DNA of 64,000 nucleotides from Neorhizobium sp. NCHU2750. GTDB lineage: Bacteria > Pseudomonadota > Alphaproteobacteria > Rhizobiales > Rhizobiaceae. The position numbers were made by a program, and so were the translations under genes. Shown piece after piece: positions 29,142-37,610 of this stretch. Under the pieces are notes generated by a model, which saw only the letters and a list, made by a program, of their open reading frames with translations, ran no database searches and had not been told where the DNA came from. The stretch is from NCBI RefSeq assembly GCF_003597675.1, contig NZ_CP030827.1, forward strand, positions 248,001 through 312,000, given 5' to 3'. How positions within the stretch are numbered: position 1 is the stretch's first letter; every line of letters begins with the position of its first letter.

Positions 29142-30023
29142 ATGACGAGCATTCTGACCAACACTTCCGCGATGGCCGCACTCTCGACGCTGCGCGACAT
29201 CAACACCAACCTTGCTGATACCCAGGAACGCGTTTCGTCCGGTTACAAGGTTGCCAAGGCTTCCGACAACGTTGCCTACTGGTCGATCTCGACCACCATG
29301 AATTCCGACAACAAGGCCCTCGGCGCTGCTTCTGACGCTCTGAACGTCGGCGCTGCCAAGGTCGACACCGCGTACTCCGCAGTCGACAGCGCCATCGACG
29401 TCGTCAACGAAATCAAGGCCAAGCTGGTTACCGCTTCGGAAAGCTCGACCGACAAGGATCAGATCCAGCTCGAAATCGACAAGCTTCAGGAACAGCTCTC
29501 GGCTGTTGGCCAGGCTGCTTCCTTCTCTGGCGAAAACTGGGTTGTTGCCGGCAGCCAGACGCAGGGTACCGTCGTTGACGGCTTCATCCGTAACGGTTCT
29601 GGCGGCGTCAACATCACCACCGCAACCTACGACATCTCCTCCTACGCCATGTTCGGCTCGATGTCGGCCGATGGTGTCGGTACCGGTGGTATTCTCGGTG
29701 CCGTCATGACGATCGCCCTGACCTCGACCATGACCCAGGGCCAGATCGATGCCTACATGGATACGGTTGAAACGGCTCTGTCGAACCTGACCGACTCTGG
29801 CGCTGCCCTCGGCGCACTGACGACCCGCATCGACATGCAGAGCGACTACGCTTCCACCCTGTCCGACGCCATCGAAACCGGCGTCAGCGGCCTGGTCGAT
29901 GCGGACATGGAAGAAGAATCAGCCAAGCTCTCTGCGCTCCAGACGCAGCAGTCTCTGGCGGTTCAGTCTCTGTCGATCGCCAACTCCTCCTCGCAGAACA
30001 TCCTGCGTCTCTTCCAGAGCTAA
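29142..30023 (+). CDS. flaB: Flagellin FlaB
   Basis: 293 residues (MTSILTNTSAMAALSTLRDIN). Same architecture as FlaA, with a short central domain and terminal coiled coils. It is close to FlaA through residues ~60-200 (for example the AGSQTQGTVVDGFIRN block), which suggests recent duplication or conversion. Secondary flagellin by analogy with Sinorhizobium. Confidence 0.94.
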   Translation: MTSILTNTSAMAALSTLRDINTNLADTQERVSSGYKVAKASDNVAYWSISTTMNSDNKALGAASDALNVGAAKVDTAYSAVDSAIDVVNEIKAKLVTASESSTDKDQIQLEIDKLQEQLSAVGQAASFSGENWVVAGSQTQGTVVDGFIRNGSGGVNITTATYDISSYAMFGSMSADGVGTGGILGAVMTIALTSTMTQGQIDAYMDTVETALSNLTDSGAALGALTTRIDMQSDYASTLSDAIETGVSGLVDADMEEESAKLSALQTQQSLAVQSLSIANSSSQNILRLFQS

Positions 30024-30045
30024 AAAAATCCCCTTTGGGAAAATC

Positions 30046-30072
30046 AGGCCGCGCGCAAGCGCGGCCTTTTTT
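30046..30072 (+). terminator. Terminator after flaB
   Basis: GGCCGCGC/GCGCGGCC stem with GCAA loop (30047-30066) and TTTTTT run. Nearly the same design as the flaA terminator. Confidence 0.9.
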
Positions 30073-30316
30073 AATGCGTTGTTTTTATTTGTTAATTTTA
30101 TATTCCTTCGAGATCTTTTCTTAAGGTCTCGTTTAGTTTCATTAACGTCATCACGGTCCCGTTAACGCGTTGTTAACCATGATGAGGTTTTCTCCTCGTC
30201 ATTGGAACAGCGGACCGGTGCGCAGAAAGAAGACGCCCGGCAGGCATGAAGCTGATCGCGGTTACCGGTCCACACCGGAATGTCCCTTCAATCTTTCAGC
30301 CATAGGGGCAATTCAG
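30073..30316 (+). promoter_or_regulatory. Promoter and leader of the third flagellin
   Basis: AT-rich block with GTTAACGCGTTGTTAACC at about 30160-30178, then a leader from 30233 closely matching that of flaB, including the hairpin core and CATGAAGCTGA. Confidence 0.55.
30265..30285 (+). promoter_or_regulatory. Flagellin leader element, third flagellin
   Basis: CCGG (30265-30268), 6 bases, CCGGAATGTCC (30275-30285), 32 bases before the ATG; same spacing as flaB. CCGGT/ACCGG forms a 5-bp stem. A 19-codon frame from the ATG at 30246 ends at the TAG overlapping AGGGGC. Confidence 0.55.
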
Positions 30317-31201
30317 ATGACGAGCATTTTGACCAACACTTCCGCAATGGCCGCCCTCTCGACCTTGCGGGGTATCAACAGCGATCTGGCCGACACTCAG
30401 GACCGCGTGTCGTCCGGCTACAAAGTTGCCAAGGCCTCCGACAACGTGGCCTACTGGTCGATTTCGACCACCATGAATTCCGATAACAAGGCGATCAATG
30501 CGGCACAGGACGCGCTCGGCGTCGGTGCTGCCAAGGTGGATACCGCCTATTCGGCTATCGACAGCGCTATCGACGTGGTCGACGAAATCAAGGCCAAGCT
30601 GGTTACCGCCTCGGAAAGCTCGACCGACAAGGAGCAGATTCAGCTTGAAATCACCAAGCTCCAGGAACAGCTCTCGGCCGTGTCCCAGGCAGCCTCCTTC
30701 TCCGGTGAAAATTGGACTGTAGCCGGCGCGGACGCCTCCAACGCGGTCGTCGTTGACGGCTTCATCCGCAACTCGGACGGCACGGTCAAGGTGACGACGG
30801 CCGAATTCGCAATTGCATCCTACGCAATGTTCGGCTCCATTTCTGCCACTGGCGTCGGTACGGGCGGTATCCTCGGCGACGTGATGACGATCGCTCTGAC
30901 CTCCACTATGACGCAGGGCCAGATCGACTCCTACCTCGCGACGGTTGAAAGCGCGCTGTCTAGCCTGACGGATGCCGGCGCGGCGCTGGGTGCGCTGACG
31001 ACCCGCATCGACATGCAGGACGACTACGCCTCCACCCTGTCTGATGCCATCGAAACCGGTGTCAGCCGCCTGGTCGACGCAGACATGGAAGAGGAATCGG
31101 CGAAGCTCTCGGCGCTCCAGACGCAACAGCAACTTGCGGTACAGTCGCTCTCGATCGCCAACTCCTCCTCGCAGAACATCCTCCAGCTCTTCCAGAACTA
31201 A
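30317..31201 (+). CDS. flaC: Third flagellin (FlaC-type)
   Basis: 294 residues from the ATG at 30317 (MTSILTNTSAMAALSTLRGIN); the upstream open extension passes through the leader and is not flagellin. Very similar to FlaB at both ends, with a different centre (AGADASNAVVVDGFIRNSDG). Called flaC by order; in Sinorhizobium the third is named flaD, so the letter is a convention. Confidence 0.9.
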   Translation: MTSILTNTSAMAALSTLRGINSDLADTQDRVSSGYKVAKASDNVAYWSISTTMNSDNKAINAAQDALGVGAAKVDTAYSAIDSAIDVVDEIKAKLVTASESSTDKEQIQLEITKLQEQLSAVSQAASFSGENWTVAGADASNAVVVDGFIRNSDGTVKVTTAEFAIASYAMFGSISATGVGTGGILGDVMTIALTSTMTQGQIDSYLATVESALSSLTDAGAALGALTTRIDMQDDYASTLSDAIETGVSRLVDADMEEESAKLSALQTQQQLAVQSLSIANSSSQNILQLFQN

Positions 31202-31232
31202 TGGATTGATTTATCTGCTCTTTAAGATCGTC

Positions 31233-31270
31233 ATCCGGGCCGCGCTGATCCAGCGCGGCCCGGATTGGTT
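31233..31270 (+). terminator. Terminator after the third flagellin
   Basis: Perfect 15-bp stem ATCCGGGCCGCGCTG / CAGCGCGGCCCGGAT with a 3-base loop, followed by TGGTT. Confidence 0.8.
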
Positions 31271-31513
31271 TCCCCGCCTCCTGTCCCGAAAGTTGCATTC
31301 CGGTTTCGGTGGATCGGCGGCCGCAGCAGTCCGGATTCAAGTTGTAAAAGATTGCTGCTTGTCCGAATCGTAGGTTTTCATTAACCTTTAACCAAACGGC
31401 CAAGAGCCATTAGGTGACGCGCCTGCGCCAGAAGCGGGCCCGAATGAAGTCGAAGCGTCACAGCCGGAGCACTGCCGGCATGCCCTGATATCCAATATAT
31501 AGATGGTGAGAAC
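31271..31513 (+). promoter_or_regulatory. Promoter and leader of the fourth flagellin
   Basis: AT-rich block with CATTAACCTTTAACC (about 31379-31393) then a leader with the shared CCGG-CCGG element. No gene seen. Confidence 0.5.
31464..31485 (+). promoter_or_regulatory. Flagellin leader element, fourth flagellin
   Basis: CCGG (31464-31467), 7 bases, CCGGCATGCCC (31475-31485), 29 bases before the ATG at 31514. A 14-codon frame starting at the ATG at 31444 ends at the TGA right after the element. Confidence 0.5.
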
Positions 31514-32482
31514 ATGCCCAATATAATGACCGTTGGTTATTTGCAGAGTGCGCTGCAGACGCTTGTTCTGTCCACCAACAACCTCAATGACACCCAGAAG
31601 GTGGTATCGTCCGGCCTGAAGGTGGCAAGTGCCGCCGATAACGCCGGCTACTGGTCTGCGTCGACCAACATGACGTCCGACCAGAGCGTTCTCAGCAGCA
31701 TCGGTGATGCATTGAATCTCGGCTCGTCCAAGGTCGACACGACCTATACCGCGGTCGATTCTGCCATCGATATCCTCGATCAGATCAACAGCCAGTTGGT
31801 GACCGCCAATGAACCGGGCACGGATCGGGAGGCGCTCAACGACAGCATCAGTTCGCTGAAGGAAAACCTCAAATCGGTGCTGCAGGCCGCGACATTCTCC
31901 GGCGACAACTGGCTCTATAATACCGCCGACAATCTCTCAGGCACGAAGTCTATTCCGACGTCGTTCCAGCGCAGCGTATCCGGTGCGGTCTCGCTCAGCT
32001 ATGTCACGGTCGACACCGCCGATACGACGCTTATCGATACGGCCGATGCAAGCCGGGGCATGCTGACCCAGTCGGTCGATGCCAACACGCTCAATCCGGA
32101 CGGCACCAGCACGGCGCGAAACTACTATCTGCTCGACGCAGGATCCACCATACCCGCCGATGGCCAGGAGATATCGATCTCCGATGACACGACGAGCGAT
32201 CAGCTTGCCGACATGATCTCTGTCGTCGGCAACATTACCGACAGCCTCAACCAGCTGGCGAGCTCTCTTGGCACGGTATCAAGCCGCATCGATCAGCAAA
32301 CGAGCTTCGTGTCGTCGCTGGAGGATGTTCTCGATACCGGTGTCGGCCGTCTCGTCGATGCCGATATGGAAGAGGAATCCACGAAATTGACCGCTTATCA
32401 GACCTCGCAGTCGGTGGCGAGCTCGACCCTTTCGCTGCTGAACAGCCATCAGCAGAGCGCCCGGGTCCTCTTCGAGAACTAA
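31514..32482 (+). CDS. flaD: Fourth, divergent flagellin (FlaD-type)
   Basis: 322 residues. Terminal flagellin helices are kept (NLNDTQKVVSSGLKVASAADNAGYWS; LVDADMEEESTKLTAYQTSQSVASSTLSLL), but the start (MPNIMTVGYLQSALQTLVLSTNN) and the larger, unrelated centre set it apart from the first three. It may be a minor or specialised subunit. The gene letter follows order only. Confidence 0.88.
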   Translation: MPNIMTVGYLQSALQTLVLSTNNLNDTQKVVSSGLKVASAADNAGYWSASTNMTSDQSVLSSIGDALNLGSSKVDTTYTAVDSAIDILDQINSQLVTANEPGTDREALNDSISSLKENLKSVLQAATFSGDNWLYNTADNLSGTKSIPTSFQRSVSGAVSLSYVTVDTADTTLIDTADASRGMLTQSVDANTLNPDGTSTARNYYLLDAGSTIPADGQEISISDDTTSDQLADMISVVGNITDSLNQLASSLGTVSSRIDQQTSFVSSLEDVLDTGVGRLVDADMEEESTKLTAYQTSQSVASSTLSLLNSHQQSARVLFEN

Positions 32483-32531
32483 TATCTGCCCCTCTTCATC
32501 TTCGCACAAGTTTGGCATCGTAGCTGATCTT

Positions 32532-32570
32532 TGGCGGTGATGCGTCCGTCCCCGGACGGATTCGCCGCCA
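32532..32570 (+). terminator. Imperfect hairpin after the fourth flagellin
   Basis: TGGCGG ... CCGCCA outer arms with CGTCCG/CGGACG inner arms around TCCC. There is no T-tract, so termination is uncertain; reads could continue into the FliH-like gene. Confidence 0.35.
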
Positions 32571-32666
32571 TGTTCGAAGGCCAGGGTGCGAAGAAGAGGT
32601 TCTCTTGATAATCTATACGGTAAGCCCTTTCGCTATCCGCATGTCGGCCAGGTCAAGGAAACTCTC

Positions 32667-33314
32667 ATGAGTGTGCCGCTTGCCCGTTACTTGAAGGATT
32701 TTGGTGCGCCGCAGCCTCAGCCGCAGGCGCAGGAATTTGTCTCGGACTTCGATTTCGCCGACAGCCCGTTCGATATGCCCGAAATATCCTCCGAGCCGGA
32801 GATCGATATCGAGGCGGAGAAGAGCAAGGCCTATGCCGAGGGCCATGAGGCTGCGACGCGGGAAATAGCTGCCCGACACGAGGAGCAACTGGCGGAACTT
32901 GCCACCCTGCATCGCCAGGAGATGGATGCGCAGGCGGCGAAGTATGAAGAGGCCGTCGCCCAGCGCGTCGAGGAATTTCTCAAGCAGATGCATGTTTCCC
33001 TGGCCGGCTGCGTCGAGACCGCCGTTGCCAATGTGCTCACCCCCTTTGTCCAGGATCAGGTCGCGCGCGTTGCCGCTGCGAAATTCGCCGAGGATGTGGC
33101 GGAAGAGGTAGGGCAGGGCCGCACAGTCAAACTGGCCATAACCGGCCCCGAGACCTTCATCGACACGATGCGCAAGCGGCTCGATCCGCTCGTCAGCGAG
33201 GTCGACTATACGGATGCGCCGGAAATCGACATGAAACTGGAAGTCGGCGACACGGTTCTGGTGACACGCCTGAAGGCTTGCGTCGAAGCGATGGAAGAGC
33301 AGATCGATGAGTGA
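32667..33314 (+). CDS. FliH-like export ATPase regulator (cryptic FliH candidate)
   Basis: 215 residues from the ATG at 32667 (MSVPLARYLKDFG); the frame is open further upstream without conservation. Layout is that of FliH/YscL: Pro/Gln-rich acidic N-terminus, a long coiled coil (about 50-110, AYAEGHEAATREIAARHEEQ...), then a C-terminal domain with LAITGPETFIDTMRKRLDPL and the ending IDMKLEVGDTVLVTRLKACVEAMEEQI, which has the FliH/V-ATPase-E-like strand pattern. FliH regulates FliI. No other FliH is visible. Its end overlaps motB by 8 bases. Annotated as hypothetical in many rhizobia, so this is inference. Confidence 0.68.
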   Translation: MSVPLARYLKDFGAPQPQPQAQEFVSDFDFADSPFDMPEISSEPEIDIEAEKSKAYAEGHEAATREIAARHEEQLAELATLHRQEMDAQAAKYEEAVAQRVEEFLKQMHVSLAGCVETAVANVLTPFVQDQVARVAAAKFAEDVAEEVGQGRTVKLAITGPETFIDTMRKRLDPLVSEVDYTDAPEIDMKLEVGDTVLVTRLKACVEAMEEQIDE

Positions 33315-34656
33315 AAGTCATCATCACGGCAAGAACGAGATCATCGTCGTCAAGCGCCACAAGGGCGATCACGACGGCGCCCATGGCGGCGCCTGGAAGA
33401 TTGCCTATGCCGACTTCATGACGGCAATGATGGCCTTCTTCCTGGTCATGTGGCTCGTCAATGCCTCCAATGAGGAGACCAAGGCTTCGATCGCCAGCTA
33501 CTTCAACCCGATCAAGCTGACGGACGAGACGCCGGCATCGGAAGGGGTCAAGAACCCGGCAAATGAAGCCCAGGGCGAACAGGACGGCCAGAAGTCGGAC
33601 GTCAAGGCAGACAAGTCGACGAACGGCGCAGCCGCCGCGTCCGGCGAGGATCTCGCCGCCTCTTCCGGCGACAATACCAGTTTCTCCGAGAATGCCTTCT
33701 TCCAGAACCCCTATGCCGTCCTGGCGGAAATTGCACAGGAAGTCGGCCAGCAGGCGAATGTCAGCGTCAAGGGTGAAGGCGGTGCCTCCAATTCCGGCCC
33801 GTCGACCGGTGCCTCCGGTGGTCAGGCCTATCGCGATCCCTTCGATCCGGATTTCTGGAGCAAGCAGGTTGCCGGAGCGCAGGCCAACCAGAGCAATGGC
33901 GAGACCGGTGCCGTAGCGGTCTCGCAGGACAGCAAGTTGCCCGACGCACCACAGGTCAAGGAAGCCAAGGCTGAGGCGCAGTCGCAAAACCAGCCTGACG
34001 CCAAGACCCAGCCGCCCGCCGATGCCAAGCCGCAGGATGCTCAGCAGATGGCTGCACTCCAGCCGGCTGCCGCTGGCAATCCGACAGACGCAGCCAAGGG
34101 CCAGGACACCAAGACCGGCGGCAAGCCGGATGTCGGCAAGGCGGACAAGACTGCCGACAAGCAGGAAACCCATCAGGCTTCTGCGGAAGAAACCAAGAAG
34201 GCCGAGGAACTGAAGACCGAGATCGTCAAGGCGATGACCGGTGTCCCCGGCAAACTGGCCGAAGGCATCGTGGTGACTCCGTCCGAAGGTGGTCTGCTGC
34301 TCAGCATTTCCGATCAGGTCGCCACACCGATGTTCGACCTCGGTTCGGCCGTGCCGCGCCGCGAGACGGTGCTTGCCATGGAGAAGGTCGCCGAGGTGCT
34401 GAAGAACAAGCCGGGCTCGATCGTGATCCGCGGCCATACCGACAGCAAGCCCTATCATGGTGGCAAGGACGACAACTGGACACTGTCGATGGACCGCGCC
34501 CATGCTGCCTATTTCATGCTGATGCGCGGCGGACTGGACGAAAGCAGGGTCAAGCAGCTTTCGGGTTTTGCCGATCGCCGGCCGCAGACAACCGACAATC
34601 CCGACGACGGGGCAAACCGCCGCATCGAGATCCTGATCGCCGATGGTTCAAGGTAA
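33307..34656 (+). CDS. motB: MotB stator protein
   Basis: 449 residues. The N-terminus (ending AWKIAYADFMTAMMAFFLVMWLV) contains the single membrane helix and the proton-binding aspartate D36. A long, low-complexity Ala/Gln/Asp/Lys linker (about 90-300) makes it larger than enterobacterial MotB. The OmpA-like peptidoglycan-binding domain is C-terminal (IVIRGHTDSKPYHGG, RAHAAYFMLMRGGLDESRVKQLSGFADRRP). Works with MotA (14150) and MotC. Confidence 0.95.
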   Translation: MSESHHHGKNEIIVVKRHKGDHDGAHGGAWKIAYADFMTAMMAFFLVMWLVNASNEETKASIASYFNPIKLTDETPASEGVKNPANEAQGEQDGQKSDVKADKSTNGAAAASGEDLAASSGDNTSFSENAFFQNPYAVLAEIAQEVGQQANVSVKGEGGASNSGPSTGASGGQAYRDPFDPDFWSKQVAGAQANQSNGETGAVAVSQDSKLPDAPQVKEAKAEAQSQNQPDAKTQPPADAKPQDAQQMAALQPAAAGNPTDAAKGQDTKTGGKPDVGKADKTADKQETHQASAEETKKAEELKTEIVKAMTGVPGKLAEGIVVTPSEGGLLLSISDQVATPMFDLGSAVPRRETVLAMEKVAEVLKNKPGSIVIRGHTDSKPYHGGKDDNWTLSMDRAHAAYFMLMRGGLDESRVKQLSGFADRRPQTTDNPDDGANRRIEILIADGSR

Positions 34657-34662
34657 GCGCTG

Positions 34663-35991
34663 ATGTTCGTTCGTAGCCCCTGGTTTGCCCGTCTGACGTT
34701 CCTTGCCGCCGCCATGGCCGCATGGGCCGGCGACGTGCGCGCCCAGGACCAGTCGCTCGATGCCTACAAGATTCTCCGCTCTCTGCAATTCGTGCAGGAT
34801 TCGCTCGTTCGCGGCGATCATTCCGCCGCGGACCTGCAGCGCTATCTTCTCGATTCGCTGGACAGCCGGTTGCGCACGGCCGAAAATTCATCGCTGGCCG
34901 ACACGCGCAATGCCGATGCCGTCTTCATCTATGTCATGAGCGGCGGCAATCCGGCGACGCTCAACTTTCTGGCCGCGCGCGATACCCAGGGCTATCTCGA
35001 CGCCCGGGTCGTCAACGTCCTGCAGAAATATCTCGACGGCAGGGGCGCCCAGGTCTCGAATTCCCTGGCAGGTCTCGCCGACGAATATGAGGGCTCGGCG
35101 ATCGGCCCCTATCTCAATCTCGTCGCCGGAAATGTGGTCTATGCGGCCAATCCGGGGCAGGCGCTGACATTCTACGACCGAACCAGATTGGATGCGCCGG
35201 GCACCATTCTCGAAGAGGCGGCGCTGCGTCGATCGATCGTGGCGGCCGTAGCCCTCAAGGATAGCGAACGGGCCTTCGGCTATTCGGTGCGCTATGCGCG
35301 CCGCTTCCTCCATTCTCCCTATGCCGGCCAGTTTGCCGATCTGTTCGTCGATCTCGCCGTAACCGGTCAGCCGGCCATCGGAACCGATCGGGTGGCTGAA
35401 GTGGCCGAGTTGATGGATGCGGACCGCGCCCAGGAATTATATTTGCGCATATCGAGGCTGGCGACGCTTAAGGGCAAATACGATCTCGCGAGTTTCGCTG
35501 CCGAACGGGCGAACAAGTTGAATGCCGTGCTGGATGGCAAGGGCATGGCCGTGCTGCCGGGGCTTTACGAGCAGATCTCCAAGGTATCGTCATCCAACGT
35601 TTCTGAGGTGATCGGCGATCTTGCGGCCATTCCGCGGGATGGCCTGTCCGACCGCGACAAGGCCCTGCTCGATGCGGCGCAGCGAATTGGCGAGGAGATC
35701 GTCAAGCCCGTGGCCATGCCGCCAAGCAGCGGTGATGATATCAACGCCCAGGCATCCGGCGCCCACGATGCTCCCGCAGCCGGGACCGTGGCCAAGGCTG
35801 CGGGTCCTGTGCCGTCGGGCGTGCCACCCGCGCCGGCGTCGGCCGCCGGTCCAGCCGCGATAGCGGCCAAGGGCGCGGCCCCTGTTGCTGCGAAAGGGCC
35901 GGACGCGGCGGTCGACGATTTCGTTGCGCAAGGCAAGAACAAGCTGGGTGAGATAGATTCGCTCCTCGCGAAGGAGGATGGTGACAAATGA
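34663..35991 (+). CDS. motC: MotC periplasmic motility protein
   Basis: 442 residues with a Sec signal (LTFLAAAMAAWAGDVRA). Helical mature part followed by an Ala/Pro-rich linker (370-420). In Sinorhizobium, MotC is a periplasmic protein that binds MotB and stabilises the stator, with MotE (21679) as its chaperone. It lies 6 bases after motB and overlaps fliK by 4 bases. Confidence 0.92.
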   Translation: MFVRSPWFARLTFLAAAMAAWAGDVRAQDQSLDAYKILRSLQFVQDSLVRGDHSAADLQRYLLDSLDSRLRTAENSSLADTRNADAVFIYVMSGGNPATLNFLAARDTQGYLDARVVNVLQKYLDGRGAQVSNSLAGLADEYEGSAIGPYLNLVAGNVVYAANPGQALTFYDRTRLDAPGTILEEAALRRSIVAAVALKDSERAFGYSVRYARRFLHSPYAGQFADLFVDLAVTGQPAIGTDRVAEVAELMDADRAQELYLRISRLATLKGKYDLASFAAERANKLNAVLDGKGMAVLPGLYEQISKVSSSNVSEVIGDLAAIPRDGLSDRDKALLDAAQRIGEEIVKPVAMPPSSGDDINAQASGAHDAPAAGTVAKAAGPVPSGVPPAPASAAGPAAIAAKGAAPVAAKGPDAAVDDFVAQGKNKLGEIDSLLAKEDGDK

Positions 35992-37610
35992 TGAATGTAG
36001 TGAATGCGATTGTCGCGCCGAAAGCCGACACGAGCTCGTCCTCTTCGACCAAGGCAACGCGGTCGAACGGTGATGACGGTTTTGCCAAGACGCTCAATTC
36101 CTACGGGAACGACCAGGACAAAGGCGCCAAGGCCGACGATGCCGACAGCGACAGCGGTTCGGCAGCAACGGCGAAGTCCGGCCAGGACAAATCCGCCGAC
36201 ACCGCCGCCGGCACGAAATCGACCGACAGCAGCACCGCAAAGAACTCAACCAAGTCCGGTGCCGCCGGCGCCAATGGGACCGCCGGCAATGCGCAGGCCG
36301 CAGGTCAGGCTGGCCAGGTGGCCGATCCCGCGACGGCCGATGCATCGACGGATCTGCCTGTGAGCACTGACCAGCAGGCCACGGCGACCGATACGACGGA
36401 TACCGCAACCGATACAGGCCTTGCTGCTGCGACCGATCTCCTCGCTGACCTGCAGGCAGCCGTCCCGACGACGAAGGGCCAGTCGACGCAGGTCAACACC
36501 GCCGGCGACAAGGACAAGACGGGCGAGACGGATCAGGACGGGGCTGACGCCACGGACGGCGGCAAGACCGGCGATGGCGGCGCTGCGGAGGATGTCCTGG
36601 CGATCCTACAGGCTGTTCCTGACGCATCGACCTTGGCCGCAGCGCAGGCCGGTGCCGCCGCTGCCCAGACCGCACAGGCCGGCGTAGCGGCCGTCAAGGG
36701 CGGACAGTCCGGTGCCGCAACGGCCCAGGTGGGCACCGTCCAGCCTCAGGCTGATGACATGGCCGCCATGACCGACACCGATACTCTCGCCACGCGTGCG
36801 AGCGCGATGGGCCTGTCGATGCCGGCAGACAGTACCGACACCACGCTTGCGACCGGCTCCACCGTCTCGGCGACCGCGGTGGCCACCGCCGCCACCGATA
36901 CTGCCCATGCAGCAAAGAATGCTCTCGCCGAGGCCATCGCTCAGGATACGTCGCAATCGACCACCGACGACAGCTCGACCAATATCGATCTGTCGATGGT
37001 GACCGTGACAGATAGCCGCCGCTATATCGGTCTTGCTCCGAGTTCCAACGCGCTGTCGCTTGCTACGGCCTTCGGACAGGATCCCGACTGGTCGGCAGCC
37101 ATGGACCCTAGCGCCAAGCTTTCCAACGAGGCCCTCTATGCCAGCACGGGCAAGGTGGTGAACACGTTGACGATCGCACTCAATCCGGGCGATCTCGGGC
37201 AGGTCACGGCGACCATGCGCATGGTAGGCGAGCAGTTGAACATCCACCTGACGGTGGAAAACAGCAAGGCCTACAAGCAGATCACCAGCGATAGCTCCTC
37301 GATGCTGGATAACCTGAAGGCGCATGGCTACAGCGTCGACCAGATCACGGTGAGCATTTCGAGCGCGTCCTCTTCCGACAAGGGGGCCGACACGTCTGCG
37401 GGTGGGCGACAGTCCTCCGACATGAGCCAGGCACAGCAGCAACAGCAACAACAGCAGAGCGGCCGCCAGGGAGGCAGCTTCAGCCGTAGCGCGGGTGACA
37501 CAACCGACGTCATCGCGCGTGGCAGTTCTTCCGGAGGTCGTGATGAAGGTTTGGCTCAGGGTAACGCTGTCGGCAGCACTGATAGTCGCCCCGACCACGT
37601 TTATCTCTGA
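35988..37610 (+). CDS. fliK: FliK hook-length control protein (formerly MotD)
   Basis: 540 residues. Residues 1-350 are low complexity (Ala, Thr, Asp, Gly, Gln), the expected ruler part. The C-terminal FliK core is at about 385-460: VNTLTIALNPGDLGQVTATMRM and VENSKAYKQITSDSSSMLDNLKAHGYSVDQITVSI. This core touches FlhB to switch export specificity. A run of eight glutamines follows it. Old Sinorhizobium literature calls it motD. Confidence 0.92.
   Translation: MMNVVNAIVAPKADTSSSSSTKATRSNGDDGFAKTLNSYGNDQDKGAKADDADSDSGSAATAKSGQDKSADTAAGTKSTDSSTAKNSTKSGAAGANGTAGNAQAAGQAGQVADPATADASTDLPVSTDQQATATDTTDTATDTGLAAATDLLADLQAAVPTTKGQSTQVNTAGDKDKTGETDQDGADATDGGKTGDGGAAEDVLAILQAVPDASTLAAAQAGAAAAQTAQAGVAAVKGGQSGAATAQVGTVQPQADDMAAMTDTDTLATRASAMGLSMPADSTDTTLATGSTVSATAVATAATDTAHAAKNALAEAIAQDTSQSTTDDSSTNIDLSMVTVTDSRRYIGLAPSSNALSLATAFGQDPDWSAAMDPSAKLSNEALYASTGKVVNTLTIALNPGDLGQVTATMRMVGEQLNIHLTVENSKAYKQITSDSSSMLDNLKAHGYSVDQITVSISSASSSDKGADTSAGGRQSSDMSQAQQQQQQQQSGRQGGSFSRSAGDTTDVIARGSSSGGRDEGLAQGNAVGSTDSRPDHVYL
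37434..37457 (+). repeat. CAG/CAA glutamine tract in fliK
   Basis: Eight consecutive Gln codons (CAG/CAA mix) near the 3' end of fliK. Potential slippage site, but mixed codons reduce that risk. Confidence 0.8.
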
